Source: Deltaproteobacteria bacterium UBA6967 (GTDB lineage Bacteria > SAR324 > NAC60-12). Taken from it: a stretch of 12,186 bases of DNA. Shown piece after piece: positions 1-6,846 of the stretch; position 1 is the first letter of the stretch; the number at the start of each line of letters is the position of its first letter. A program made the position numbers and the translations under genes. The DNA is taken from the NCBI GenBank assembly GCA_002450295.1, contig DJYX01000137.1, forward strand, positions 1-12,186, in the 5' to 3' direction. The notes beneath the pieces were generated by a model that was not told where the DNA came from, ran no database searches, and saw only the letters and a program-made list of their open reading frames with translations.

Positions 1-30
1 CTACTTATGAAGCCTAATTTTAATGACACT

Positions 31-42
31 ATGTTGTAACAT
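31..42. promoter_or_regulatory. Short inverted repeat upstream of the PAS gene
   Basis: ATGTT and AACAT form a perfect 5-bp inverted repeat around a GT spacer, ending 17 nt before the ATG at 60 and just ahead of its GAGG ribosome binding site. It could be a small operator. Dyads this short occur by chance, so support is weak. Confidence 0.12.
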
Positions 43-59
43 TTGCTGAGGTAGCTAGA

Positions 60-402
60 ATGATAGACATCAAAAAAATTCAGATTACGTCAAAAAAAAT
101 TGGATCATATTCATCTACTAAAGGATCTGATCTCCACCGGAACCTGGTATCTTGATCTACGGGGCATGACGTTCACGGAAATGAGCGAGAAAAATTATGA
201 GATTTATGGGATCAGCAAAGATAAGCCATCGAGATACGAGCACTTTTTGTTCGATTGCATATTGCTGAAAGACCAAACATGTGCAGAGAAGCAAAGGATG
301 GAATTCTTGCTAAGGAAGAGGCTTCAATTTTTGTTTGAGTCCAGAACCGTCAAAGTTGGAGAATTAGGCTGTGTTCGGATAGCCTTTGGCTTCTGGATGT
401 AG
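60..402 (+). pseudogene. Frameshifted single PAS-domain protein
   Basis: The open frame from a TTG at 100 to the TAG at 400-402 encodes about 100 residues that read like a PAS_3-type sensor fold. An early GTWYLDL strand is followed by a YEIYGISKDKPSRYEHFL helix segment, then an E-K-R-rich helix, then an R-T-V-K-V-x-E-L-G-x-V-R-I strand pair matching the usual R-x-V-x-x-D-G-x-x-R-W end of the fold. The TTG has no ribosome binding site. A better start is the ATG at 60, which has GAGG at 48-51, but it is one frame off; removing one A from the A8 run at 92-99 joins the two frames and gives MIDIKKIQI at the N-terminus. No kinase, cyclase or HTH output domain follows. It is either a decayed sensor fragment, a sequencing error in a homopolymer, or a slippage-expressed stand-alone PAS protein. 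The PAS match was made by eye. Confidence 0.45.
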
Positions 403-490
403 TGGGAGCAATAAGGAGCACAGGTCCATTTGGTTTGAATTCCGCAACTCCTCATAGTCGAACAAGTGAATCTCTTAGCAAGGAGGGGGT

Positions 491-733
491 ATGTGGAAGA
501 GAAGACTTTTCATCGTTGGAGGAGTTTTGATATTGGTTGCTTGCAGTGCTCCAGAGCCTCGGGTCCACAACTTCACCAATGAATGCGAGATGGAGTGGCA
601 GTATGAATATCGGCTCTATTTTGATGACCTGGCACGATTGGATCACACCTGCTGCCAGTGTGTGATGCCTGGTAGTCAACAGTTCTGGGACAACGAGACA
701 GGAGTAGGCTCTCGACGGACAAAATTTGGTTGA
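491..733 (+). CDS. Small Cys-rich lipoprotein, unknown function
   Basis: The 80-residue product has a textbook lipoprotein signal: basic n-region (KRR, 3-5), hydrophobic stretch and lipobox L-V-A-C with the acylated Cys at 18, so it should be exported and membrane-anchored. The start is well supported by the strong Shine-Dalgarno run AGGAGGGGG just upstream of the ATG. The mature part is short, acidic and aromatic, with Cys at 32 and a C-C-x-C cluster at 54-57 that could form disulfides or bind metal. I do not recognise the family. The last residues (about 73-80) look out of frame: a different frame from 708 to a TAG at 807-809 reads as a more plausible basic and aromatic C-terminus, so the gene may carry a frameshift near 708-713. 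Confidence 0.55.
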   Translation: MWKRRLFIVGGVLILVACSAPEPRVHNFTNECEMEWQYEYRLYFDDLARLDHTCCQCVMPGSQQFWDNETGVGSRRTKFG

Positions 734-867
734 AAGGTTTTTTTACGTAAGACCAGAACGAAAGAAGATCTGGAACAACCAGTGCAGTAGGGTCAAACAT
801 TTAATGTAGATCACCCTGGGGAACAATGGATTTGTTCTCACATCATTTGCTGTTGAAGGGAAACGAC

Positions 868-1038
868 ATGGAAGTCACTGAAGGCCGTATTCTGGAATTG
901 GAAAACTTACTGGATTTCCAAAATGCAAAAATCGGAAAGCTGGAATATCGGATTGAGCGGCTGGAACGACTCGTGGCGGTGCTGATGGAAGCGAACAAAA
1001 TCACTGGCAGTGAAACCAAATCAGCCACATTGAACTGA
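868..1038 (+). CDS. slyX: SlyX-like coiled-coil protein
   Basis: The 56-residue product matches the SlyX pattern: R-I-x-E-L-E-x-x-L-x-F-Q-x-x-x-I-x-x-L at residues 7-25, followed by heptad-spaced I/L/V to about residue 42 and a polar tail. In Enterobacteria SlyX is a small cytoplasmic coiled-coil protein encoded near slyD; its molecular role is poorly defined. I chose the ATG at 868 over an in-frame ATG at 826 because GAAGGGA lies at the right distance upstream and because the family begins just before this helix; the 14 extra residues from 826 do not fit. The stop is 7 nt before the next gene's start, which suggests translational coupling with the PhyH dioxygenase. There is no slyD nearby. 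Confidence 0.6.
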   Translation: MEVTEGRILELENLLDFQNAKIGKLEYRIERLERLVAVLMEANKITGSETKSATLN

Positions 1039-1045
1039 GAAGACC

Positions 1046-1819
1046 TTGGAATCACTGGAGCAAGCGCTACTGGAGATGGAAGTCTACGGGTTCACGCTGT
1101 TGGAGGAGGTTTTGAATCCTGAGGAGGTGTCCCACCTGAGAGAATGCCTGATTCGCTGCTATGAGCGCACGGGCCACGAACAGAACTTCATGGGGACTGC
1201 CGGACATGTAACCAATCTTCCGACTCAGGATCCACTTTTCTTTCCCCTGTTGGATCATCCGAAGATACTTCCTATCCTTGAGGCAATCCTCGGCAAGAAC
1301 CTGATCCTGGGAAGCTTAAACGCCCGAATCGCTCGTCCTGCTGATGATGAGCAGGGCTTCCACACTGATATTGGCGCGGAGTTGCTGAATCCTGCATCGC
1401 CAGTGATGTGCAATACAGTCTGGATGCTGGATGACTTTTCCCCGAGGAATGGTTCAACACGGATTGTTCCAGGCAGTCACAAGAGTGGGTTGGCCGGTCC
1501 ACCAGAAGGATTTGCGGTTCAGCATGTTTTTCAAGTGACCGCAAAAGCGGGGAGTGTGTTGGTTTTCAATGGGCAGTGCTGGCATGCTGGAGGAAACAAC
1601 CAGACAGAGGTCAACCGACATGCCCTGTTTGGACACTATCGAAAATCCAGCCTGATTTTCCAAGTTGATCCCCACGATGGATTCCCGGCCGAATGGTACG
1701 ATCTCTTATCTCAAAGACAGCGCGAACTTCTCCGCATGGAAAACGGCATTGGCGTTCCCCACGCTGCTGACTACCACATGCGCCAATCCTTTGCCCGTGG
1801 TAAGCTGAAGCCTAGTTGA
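1046..1819 (+). CDS. Phytanoyl-CoA dioxygenase (PhyH) family protein
   Basis: This is a 257-residue non-haem Fe(II)/2-oxoglutarate oxygenase of the PhyH family, expected to hydroxylate a small organic or lipid substrate in the cytoplasm. The iron-binding facial triad is visible: H106-x-D108 in GFHTDIG and distal H180 in GQCWHAGG, with R191 eleven residues later as the likely 2-oxoglutarate carboxylate ligand. The family segment VWMLDDFSPRNGSTRIVPGS lies at about 125-144, and residues 11-80 form the usual N-terminal helical part. The start is a TTG with GAGAAG upstream; the next in-frame Met at 1076 has no room for a ribosome binding site and would cut into the first helix. It follows the SlyX-like gene by 7 nt and is probably co-transcribed with it. 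The substrate is unknown; the family also includes ectoine hydroxylase and many secondary-metabolism enzymes. Confidence 0.88.
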   Translation: MESLEQALLEMEVYGFTLLEEVLNPEEVSHLRECLIRCYERTGHEQNFMGTAGHVTNLPTQDPLFFPLLDHPKILPILEAILGKNLILGSLNARIARPADDEQGFHTDIGAELLNPASPVMCNTVWMLDDFSPRNGSTRIVPGSHKSGLAGPPEGFAVQHVFQVTAKAGSVLVFNGQCWHAGGNNQTEVNRHALFGHYRKSSLIFQVDPHDGFPAEWYDLLSQRQRELLRMENGIGVPHAADYHMRQSFARGKLKPS

Positions 1820-1981
1820 GTGGGAAGCAACTTCGTACCGCACCTCGTCAGTAACTCAGACAAAATTGCCAACAGCAATGAGTCAGGTTTTCCTTAATCA
1901 AACATGCACAAATAACCCATCAACTCCCACTTGCTTTCGCTTCAACGTCTCCAAAAGAATGCGAAGTAATGGAGAAAGCCT
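1820..1981. other. Convergent gap between PhyH and propeller lipoprotein genes
   Basis: The 162 bases hold no gene. An imperfect hairpin can be drawn (ATTGC at 1865-1869 with GCAAT at 1875-1879, extended across a bulge by ACTCA at 1854-1858 and TGAGT at 1879-1883), followed by GGTTTTCCTT. It might end transcription of the PhyH gene, but the stem is weak and the T-run short. Confidence 0.2.
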
Positions 1982-3232
1982 TCAATACACTGAGGAGAGT
2001 TGAACAAAAGCAAATTGACCATCATCAACAGCCATCAAAGCCCCTCCGTCCTTTGTGAGCACGATATCCTCGCCTGCCCAATCTCCGCCTTCTGGATTTG
2101 GGTATGTCGCCTTCCACAGAAGGTTCCCGTCTGATTTAAACCGAATTAGAAAGGCATGCCATTGATCTGAGCAATCGAGGTCCGAACATTCTGAATAACT
2201 TTCATATTCATCCCCGGTACCAGCTACAACAATAGCACCTCCATCAGGTGTAGCTTTTACTCCCCAAGCTTCATCGTGAATGTATCTTGGATCAAAACCC
2301 CTAGGATTACCTACCTTGTTCTCCCAAATCACATTTCCGAGCTGATCCAATTTCAAGGTATAAGTATCCCAATTCGCTGTGCCAGATGTGGTATGACCAG
2401 ACAAGAAAATACTTCCATCAGGCCCCAAATCCATTGCAAACATGTGATCTGCGCCGGACCCACCGTATTTCTTGGACCATATCACCTCGCCGGATCCAGT
2501 CATCTTGATCAACGAGTAGTCCAAGGCATCTTGGGTTAGCCCTCCAATGATCAACTTGTCTTCGAAGGCGTATATTCGATAAGCATGGGATGTGTAAAAA
2601 TTTAGACTTGAATCCGACAGATGATTGCCCAGCATATCGAATTTCATCAGATGGCCCTCTCCTTCTGCATAGAAGGTGGTATCAGAATCTTGTGCGTTAA
2701 TATAGCCGACAGCAACCAGACTTGATCCCAGTTGAATCATACTCTCTATGGCGTCCACACCCCCAAAATCATATGATTTACTGAAGACAACCTCACCAGT
2801 TGTCTTATTCAATTTGATCAGTGCACTGTCCTGGTTCATGGCACCAAAAACAACGTACCCGTCATCTACTTCGATTGCACCGTTGCCAAGATTATGGCCA
2901 GCAGAAGGATATTCTTTTTTCCACTGGATTGCTCCATCCTGACTGACTTTGACGACAAAAATTCGTGCATTTGTTGGTAAACTTCCGGTCTCACCAATTT
3001 GGAGGAACCCACCATCCGAACAGGACAGTAGGAAATGTCCATGGGACTCTTCCCCACTTCCAGCTGCAGTAGTTTTCCAAAGAATTTCAGGTTTTGTAGA
3101 ACTTTCCGTATTGGTGCTTAACTCTGCTTTCTCAGCACGGCTCGTTTTCTCAGGTAAGCAACCAAACAAGCTCATGACCCAAAAGGGAATGCTAAACCCG
3201 AATAGTCTCCTAAATCGATAGAGTTGCTGCAT
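1982..3232 (-). CDS. Beta-propeller lipoprotein, unknown function
   Basis: The 416-residue product starts with a basic n-region (RFRR, 6-9), a hydrophobic segment and a lipobox L-F-G-C with the acylated Cys at 25, so it should be an exported lipoprotein. After a Ser/Thr/Glu-rich linker (about 27-48) it consists of a degenerate repeat of roughly 45-55 residues: a D-G-G or D-D-G turn, a V-x-G strand, a hydrophobic L-I-K-L/F strand, then D-x-x-G-x-x-x-W-x-K-x-Y. The closing W or equivalent appears at 52, 104, F150, about 205-211 (degenerate), 252, 303 and 373, which suggests seven blades. C349 and C354 could form a disulfide within one loop. Such proteins resemble delta-60-repeat or SBBP-type propellers; the ligand is unknown. 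There is no clear ribosome binding site before the ATG, but an internal start would remove the signal. It is divergently transcribed from the lipoprotein gene starting at 3308. Confidence 0.75.
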   Translation of the reverse strand: MQQLYRFRRLFGFSIPFWVMSLFGCLPEKTSRAEKAELSTNTESSTKPEILWKTTAAGSGEESHGHFLLSCSDGGFLQIGETGSLPTNARIFVVKVSQDGAIQWKKEYPSAGHNLGNGAIEVDDGYVVFGAMNQDSALIKLNKTTGEVVFSKSYDFGGVDAIESMIQLGSSLVAVGYINAQDSDTTFYAEGEGHLMKFDMLGNHLSDSSLNFYTSHAYRIYAFEDKLIIGGLTQDALDYSLIKMTGSGEVIWSKKYGGSGADHMFAMDLGPDGSIFLSGHTTSGTANWDTYTLKLDQLGNVIWENKVGNPRGFDPRYIHDEAWGVKATPDGGAIVVAGTGDEYESYSECSDLDCSDQWHAFLIRFKSDGNLLWKATYPNPEGGDWAGEDIVLTKDGGALMAVDDGQFAFVQLSSVY

Positions 3233-3307
3233 TTGCTAAATATATGTAGTTTTTTGTTTGGCAAAGAGAATGATTCACAGAAATATCTTTACCTCAGAAT
3301 CTTTTAA
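3233..3307. promoter_or_regulatory. Divergent intergenic promoter region
   Basis: These 75 AT-rich bases separate the two divergently read lipoprotein genes and must hold the promoters of both, unless the + gene is transcribed from elsewhere. Neither start has an obvious Shine-Dalgarno sequence. I could not fix a convincing -35/-10 pair on either strand. Confidence 0.3.
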
Positions 3308-3868
3308 ATGATGAAGAGTTCAAGGCTTATCATTTTAGTAGCTTATTCTACACTGATTAATCTACTCATTGGCTGCAGTTTGCAACACCAAGTGCCAGAA
3401 GAGCTAAATACAATCACTGGTGCCTTTGGTTTTCACTTTGGAGAAAAAATCCAAAGCTATAAAATCAAGTCAGAGGATAATGAGGTAATGATTGTTGAAC
3501 CAACGGTTATTCCCCGACCCAATCCTGTGATTGAAAAATATGCGCTAAAACTGGATAAAGAAAACAAGAGTCTCTTGGAGATCAATGGCCTGAACCATTC
3601 CCTTCAGCAGCGTAAATGTCTCCAAGTGAAAGAGCGGTTAGTAGAGAACTTGAAGGAGATTTATGAGTTTGAAAAAACAGAGTTTTTGGAAGATCTAGAA
3701 TTGCGACCAAAAAAAAGTTTGTTCTATGGAGAAAGTGGCGACAAATCTGGGGTGGTTGTCGGGTGTTTGATGAATGTTGGTTTTTTGTATTCGAACTCAG
3801 ACACATTACTAATGATTCGTTACTTTGCTCCTTCAGCAAAAACCTCGATGCAAATGTTATCTCAGTAA
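3308..3868 (+). CDS. Predicted lipoprotein, unknown function
   Basis: The 186-residue product begins with two Met codons, a basic residue and a hydrophobic core ending in lipobox L-I-G-C (Cys23), so it is a predicted lipoprotein. A glycine-rich strand GAFGFHFGEKI lies at 38-48, followed by a lysine-rich alternating strand region (YALKLDKENKSLLEI, 78-92), a helix containing C104 (QQRKCLQVKERLVENLKEIY) and a late strand containing C153; the two Cys could pair in the periplasm. The layout (FGF-x-FG start, Tyr/Lys-rich strand, Cys-containing helix ending in a KIY-like segment) resembles unnamed small exported proteins of Gram-negative bacteria that I cannot name precisely. Either ATG, 3308 or 3311, could be the start; neither has a clear ribosome binding site. 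A second open frame continues from around the stop to 4031, so a 3' frameshift is possible. Confidence 0.6.
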   Translation: MMKSSRLIILVAYSTLINLLIGCSLQHQVPEELNTITGAFGFHFGEKIQSYKIKSEDNEVMIVEPTVIPRPNPVIEKYALKLDKENKSLLEINGLNHSLQQRKCLQVKERLVENLKEIYEFEKTEFLEDLELRPKKSLFYGESGDKSGVVVGCLMNVGFLYSNSDTLLMIRYFAPSAKTSMQMLSQ

Positions 3869-4037
3869 CCCGAAGGGACCTGTTTTTTTATCCATTAAAC
3901 CAAATGACTTGGACTCTGATCCTAAAGAGTGTATCAGCAGGTTTCATTCAATGATTCACGCTTTGCCAAGTATCAGTATTTATAACTCTGAAACTCTGTT
4001 CCTTGGATTTCATTCACTCGCAAACAAATGAGATCGT

Positions 4038-4409
4038 ATGCCCCTCAGACTATGCTCTGCTATCTTCCTGCTATTGTTGTACGTCGGATCAGTGACCGCA
4101 GCGGATCTGTTTCAGCTGACCATTACGGAGGGTGGAGTGACCAAGACCATGAGTTATAGTTCTGTTGATGAGTTGCCAGACTACAACACAATGAAGAATC
4201 AATTTAGCGGTATTGACTTTGACAACGGTCAAATTGATTTCTTGCTTAATTATAGAGGTATCGAATTAAAGGCAGCTTATCCAAACGTAGCTGGCAATCC
4301 TGGAGGGAACAAAGTCACCTTCAACATCCCCACGCTGAATAAAAACTGGTCTTACGAAGGAGCTTCACGGCAAGGAAGTTGGTCTCAATTGACAGATGCC
4401 CTAGTTTAA
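4038..4409 (+). CDS. N-terminal half of split outer-membrane protein
   Basis: This 123-residue piece has a Sec signal peptide (hydrophobic core FLLLLYV, cleavage probably after VTA at 19-21) and a mature domain rich in alternating beta strands, including FQLTI, QIDFLLNYRGIELKAAYP and NKVTFNIPTL, followed by WSYEGASRQGSWSQLTDALV. It ends abruptly at the TAA; the sequence after the stop continues the same helix in the same frame. The ATG at 4038 is the only start that keeps the signal peptide. On its own it would be a small periplasmic fragment without a membrane anchor. See the spanning pseudogene entry for the whole gene. Confidence 0.5.
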   Translation: MPLRLCSAIFLLLLYVGSVTAADLFQLTITEGGVTKTMSYSSVDELPDYNTMKNQFSGIDFDNGQIDFLLNYRGIELKAAYPNVAGNPGGNKVTFNIPTLNKNWSYEGASRQGSWSQLTDALV

Positions 4410-4442
4410 GAATCCGATCTGGTCAACGACCTGCTTGCACTG

Positions 4443-5378
4443 ATGGTACAGTATACTTCAAATGACCCAGTAGCAGGGAATCCCAGCAGTTTGATGGACA
4501 ACCTAGTGCGCCTGGATTTCTCAGCGGTGCTGGTGGATTTGCCGCTCGGTAATGCCTTGCAAGGTAGAGCTGCGGGAGTCGAAGCGGTGCCAATGGCAGA
4601 TGCGGAAGGAATGGCCGTTGATGAATCTGATTCTTCTGTTTCTTCAGCTTCCCCAGAAGTGGCTGGCAGCGAAGAGAACGAAGAGAGCAGCACCGAAATT
4701 GACGAACGTGAGAACAAAATTGGCATTGGTCTGGGGTTCAGTTCCTATGATCAGGGGGACTCCAAGGTCAACACAATAACCATTCCCCTTTCTTACAGTT
4801 GGAATTTTGAAGGAGAGAGCAAACCCAGCCTGACCCTACGGCTACCTATCTCACAACTGGATGTTGATGGAAATACAGGAATTGCCTTCGGCTTGGGTTT
4901 GAACTATCGCCAAAACTTGACCCCCAATTGGCAGATCTCCCCAAATCTAAATTACGGAGTGACTGCCTCAGAAAGTCTGGGTTCTGGAGGAGCGCTAGCT
5001 AGCTATTCCCTGCTGAGTATCTACGATTGGACCGCTTCCTGGGGTGCAATCCGAATCGGAAACCAGGCTGGGCAATATCGCTCGATGCCGCTTTCGGTTG
5101 GAGGGACTACTTTTGATGCAGGTATTGAGAGCACGGTTCTGCGGAATGGCCTGATCTTCCAGTTCCCTACCGGCTTTATTAGAGACGGAGCCACTTTTGA
5201 TCCGTACTTGCTGGATACTCGCTATTACGGGACAGAGCTCTACATCATGCAATACTACGAAGTGGGCTTCACCCTCAGTGGCTGGGTCTTCCTGTCTTCT
5301 TCGTTGACCTTCAATTACTTGGTTTCAGAGGAAGATAAGGCAAAAGGAACCAGCTTCCTATTTCGGGCCCAGTTCTAA
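4443..5378 (+). CDS. C-terminal outer-membrane beta-barrel half of split gene
   Basis: The 311 residues from the first ATG after the TAA begin with a helical segment carrying NDPVAGNPSSLMDNLV (7-22), then an acidic Ser/Glu linker (about 55-90), then from residue 91 about twelve amphipathic strands with aromatic girdles, ending L-F-R-A-Q-F. The terminal Phe and alternating hydrophobic pattern are typical of barrels inserted by the BAM complex, and the barrel resembles autotransporter-type or porin-like domains. Without the upstream signal peptide this piece could not be exported, and no Shine-Dalgarno sequence precedes its ATG, so it is better seen as the 3' part of one interrupted gene. Codon use and frame stay open for 936 nt, so decay, if real, is recent. 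Confidence 0.55.
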   Translation: MVQYTSNDPVAGNPSSLMDNLVRLDFSAVLVDLPLGNALQGRAAGVEAVPMADAEGMAVDESDSSVSSASPEVAGSEENEESSTEIDERENKIGIGLGFSSYDQGDSKVNTITIPLSYSWNFEGESKPSLTLRLPISQLDVDGNTGIAFGLGLNYRQNLTPNWQISPNLNYGVTASESLGSGGALASYSLLSIYDWTASWGAIRIGNQAGQYRSMPLSVGGTTFDAGIESTVLRNGLIFQFPTGFIRDGATFDPYLLDTRYYGTELYIMQYYEVGFTLSGWVFLSSSLTFNYLVSEEDKAKGTSFLFRAQF

Positions 5379-5420
5379 GAGACCTTACAGTTAACAAAAC
5401 CTGATTTTTTACGAGAGACG

Positions 5421-6002
5421 ATGTCCTTTACCCTTGAACTAGGAGCAACTGCTCCTGATTTTTCTGTCGCTGGTACTGATGGTAAAAACTACAGCCTAGC
5501 TGACTTTGAATCTGCTTCCACGCTCGTGGTCTTCTTTACCTGCAACCACTGTCCATTCGTCGTTGGATCTGATGAAGTCACAAGGGCCACTGCTGAGAAA
5601 TTTCAGCACAAGGGAGTGGCCTTTATTGGAATCAATTCCAACAGTGAGAAGACCAATCCCACTGATGATTTCGACCAGATGGTTTTGCGGATGAAGGAAC
5701 ACAACTTCCCGTGGATCTATGCGAGGGATGCTTCCCAGGAGGTTGCTTTGGCCTATGGAGCACTTCGGACACCTCACTTTTACGTCTTTGATGCGGATCG
5801 TAAGCTGGCGTACTGCGGCCGTGGAGTAGATCAACCACGCGATACTTCAAAGATGCAGGTCAATGACCTGGAAAAGGCGCTTGCAGAAGTTACGGCTGGA
5901 CAATCGGTAAGTGTCCCCTTGACCAATCCGATCGGTTGTAACGTCAAGTGGTTAGATCAAGACGCGCACTGGATGCCAGCGGACGCCTGCGATTTAGTGT
6001 GA
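5421..6002 (+). CDS. Peroxiredoxin-like thioredoxin-fold protein (PRX_like1 type)
   Basis: This 193-residue cytoplasmic protein has an AhpC/TSA-type thioredoxin fold: A-P-D-F at 11-14, strand LVVFFT at 35-40, CxxC motif C41-N-H-C44-P at the start of the first active helix, and the cis-proline-type R-T-P118-H-F-Y-V-F-D segment. C132, C173 (in NPIGCNVKW) and C190 lie in the C-terminal part. The CNHCP motif and the GC-x-x-KW tail point to the PRX_like1 branch, redoxins whose substrates are mostly undefined, rather than typical 2-Cys peroxiredoxins. No signal peptide is present. GAGAG lies a few bases before the ATG. The gene is 42 nt after the split outer-membrane gene and 33 nt before the SDR gene, so it is probably the first gene of an SDR-PhyH operon, possibly protecting or recycling its redox enzymes. 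Confidence 0.85.
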   Translation: MSFTLELGATAPDFSVAGTDGKNYSLADFESASTLVVFFTCNHCPFVVGSDEVTRATAEKFQHKGVAFIGINSNSEKTNPTDDFDQMVLRMKEHNFPWIYARDASQEVALAYGALRTPHFYVFDADRKLAYCGRGVDQPRDTSKMQVNDLEKALAEVTAGQSVSVPLTNPIGCNVKWLDQDAHWMPADACDLV

Positions 6003-6035
6003 ACCAGTGTTGGCTGCTCTACTAGGGAGTGACAC

Positions 6036-6812
6036 ATGACAACCAAGCCAAACGATCGCCTTTCTCTAGATGGGAAAACAGCATTGATCACAGGAGGAGC
6101 TAGTGGCATTGGTCTGGAGACCGCCAAGGTGTTTGCTCAAGCAGGAGCACAGGTCGTGATTGGCGATCGGAATGAAGCCGCTTTGCAGAAAGCTCAGGCT
6201 CAACTCAATGATCAGGGCATCTCCATCGAGATCATGTATCTGGATGTGACTAGGGAAGATTCCGTTGTAGAGGTCATGAGGAAAGTGGCAGCGTTGGGTT
6301 CCTATGAGATTCTGGTCAATTCCGCTGGAACAGGAGCCCGGATGGAAGCGACTGAGTTGCCCTTGGAGCGTTGGCAGGAAGTGCTCAACATCAACCTGAC
6401 GGGGACCTTTCTTTGCTCCAGAGAAGCTGCCAAGACGATGCTCGAGCAGGGCAAGGGGAGCATTGTCAATGTGGCTTCGATCATGGGTTTGATTGGAGGT
6501 GGGGTCTATCCCAATCCTGCCTATCAGGCCAGCAAGGGGGGAGTGGTCAATCTGACACGCTCCTTAGCGCTGGATTGGGCAGCACAAGGTATTCGGGTCA
6601 ATGCCGTGGCTCCTGCTTTCGTGAGAACCCCCCTGACTCAAAGTCTACTGGCAGAAGATGGGATGGAAGAAAAATTACTCGCACGAACGCCACTCGGACG
6701 GATGGTAGAAACCTACGAGGTGGCAGATGCAATTCGTTTTCTGGCTAGTGACGCAGCTGCAATGATCACGGGACACACTCTTCCTGTTGATGGCGGCTGG
6801 GTGGCCCAGTGA
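6036..6812 (+). CDS. Short-chain dehydrogenase/reductase (SDR), classical type
   Basis: The 258-residue length is usual for classical SDRs. The cofactor site T-G-G-A-S-G-I-G lies at 19-26 and D44 ends the second beta strand, which predicts NAD(H) rather than NADP(H). The N-N-A-G motif is present as N95-S-A-G98. The catalytic residues are N120 (in VLNINLTGTF), S148 (in NVASIMG), Y163 and K167 (Y-x-x-x-K). The C-terminal segment ITGHTLPVDGGW (244-255) is the family's dimer-forming end. The start is fixed by GGGAG six bases before the ATG. The gene lies 33 nt after the redoxin and 34 nt before a PhyH dioxygenase, so its substrate may be the product or precursor of that dioxygenase. It resembles 3-oxoacyl-ACP or glucose/gluconate dehydrogenase-like SDRs, but sequence alone does not give the substrate. 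Confidence 0.92.
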   Translation: MTTKPNDRLSLDGKTALITGGASGIGLETAKVFAQAGAQVVIGDRNEAALQKAQAQLNDQGISIEIMYLDVTREDSVVEVMRKVAALGSYEILVNSAGTGARMEATELPLERWQEVLNINLTGTFLCSREAAKTMLEQGKGSIVNVASIMGLIGGGVYPNPAYQASKGGVVNLTRSLALDWAAQGIRVNAVAPAFVRTPLTQSLLAEDGMEEKLLARTPLGRMVETYEVADAIRFLASDAAAMITGHTLPVDGGWVAQ

Positions 6813-6846
6813 CATTGTTTAATGACTTGACTCCGAAAAGGTATCG

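Larger units (their letters stand above)
4038..5378 (+). pseudogene. Outer-membrane beta-barrel gene split by an in-frame TAA
   Basis: The two coding pieces 4038-4409 and 4443-5378 are in the same reading frame and separated only by one TAA at 4407-4409 and 11 further sense codons (ESDLVNDLLAL). Read through, they give a 446-codon exported outer-membrane protein: signal peptide, N-terminal beta domain, helical D-P-V-A-G-N-P-S-S-L-M segment, acidic Ser/Glu linker and a C-terminal barrel ending in Phe. From memory, proteins of this type in marine bacteria carry the N-terminal domain, this GNPSSLM-type segment and the barrel as one chain. A single change from AAA or GAA to TAA would explain the split. 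No ribosome binding site precedes the ATG at 4443, so the barrel half is unlikely to be translated alone. Confidence 0.65.

Noticed and set aside
826..867. Earlier ATG at 826 for the SlyX-like gene
   Set aside because: It adds 14 residues (MDLFSHHLLLKGND) that do not fit the family and would bury the good GAAGGGA ribosome binding site inside the gene.
6371..6748. 125-residue + strand open frame inside the SDR gene
   Set aside because: It is another frame of an SDR whose full catalytic motif set is present; its Gly/Arg/Ser-rich composition is typical of a shadow frame.
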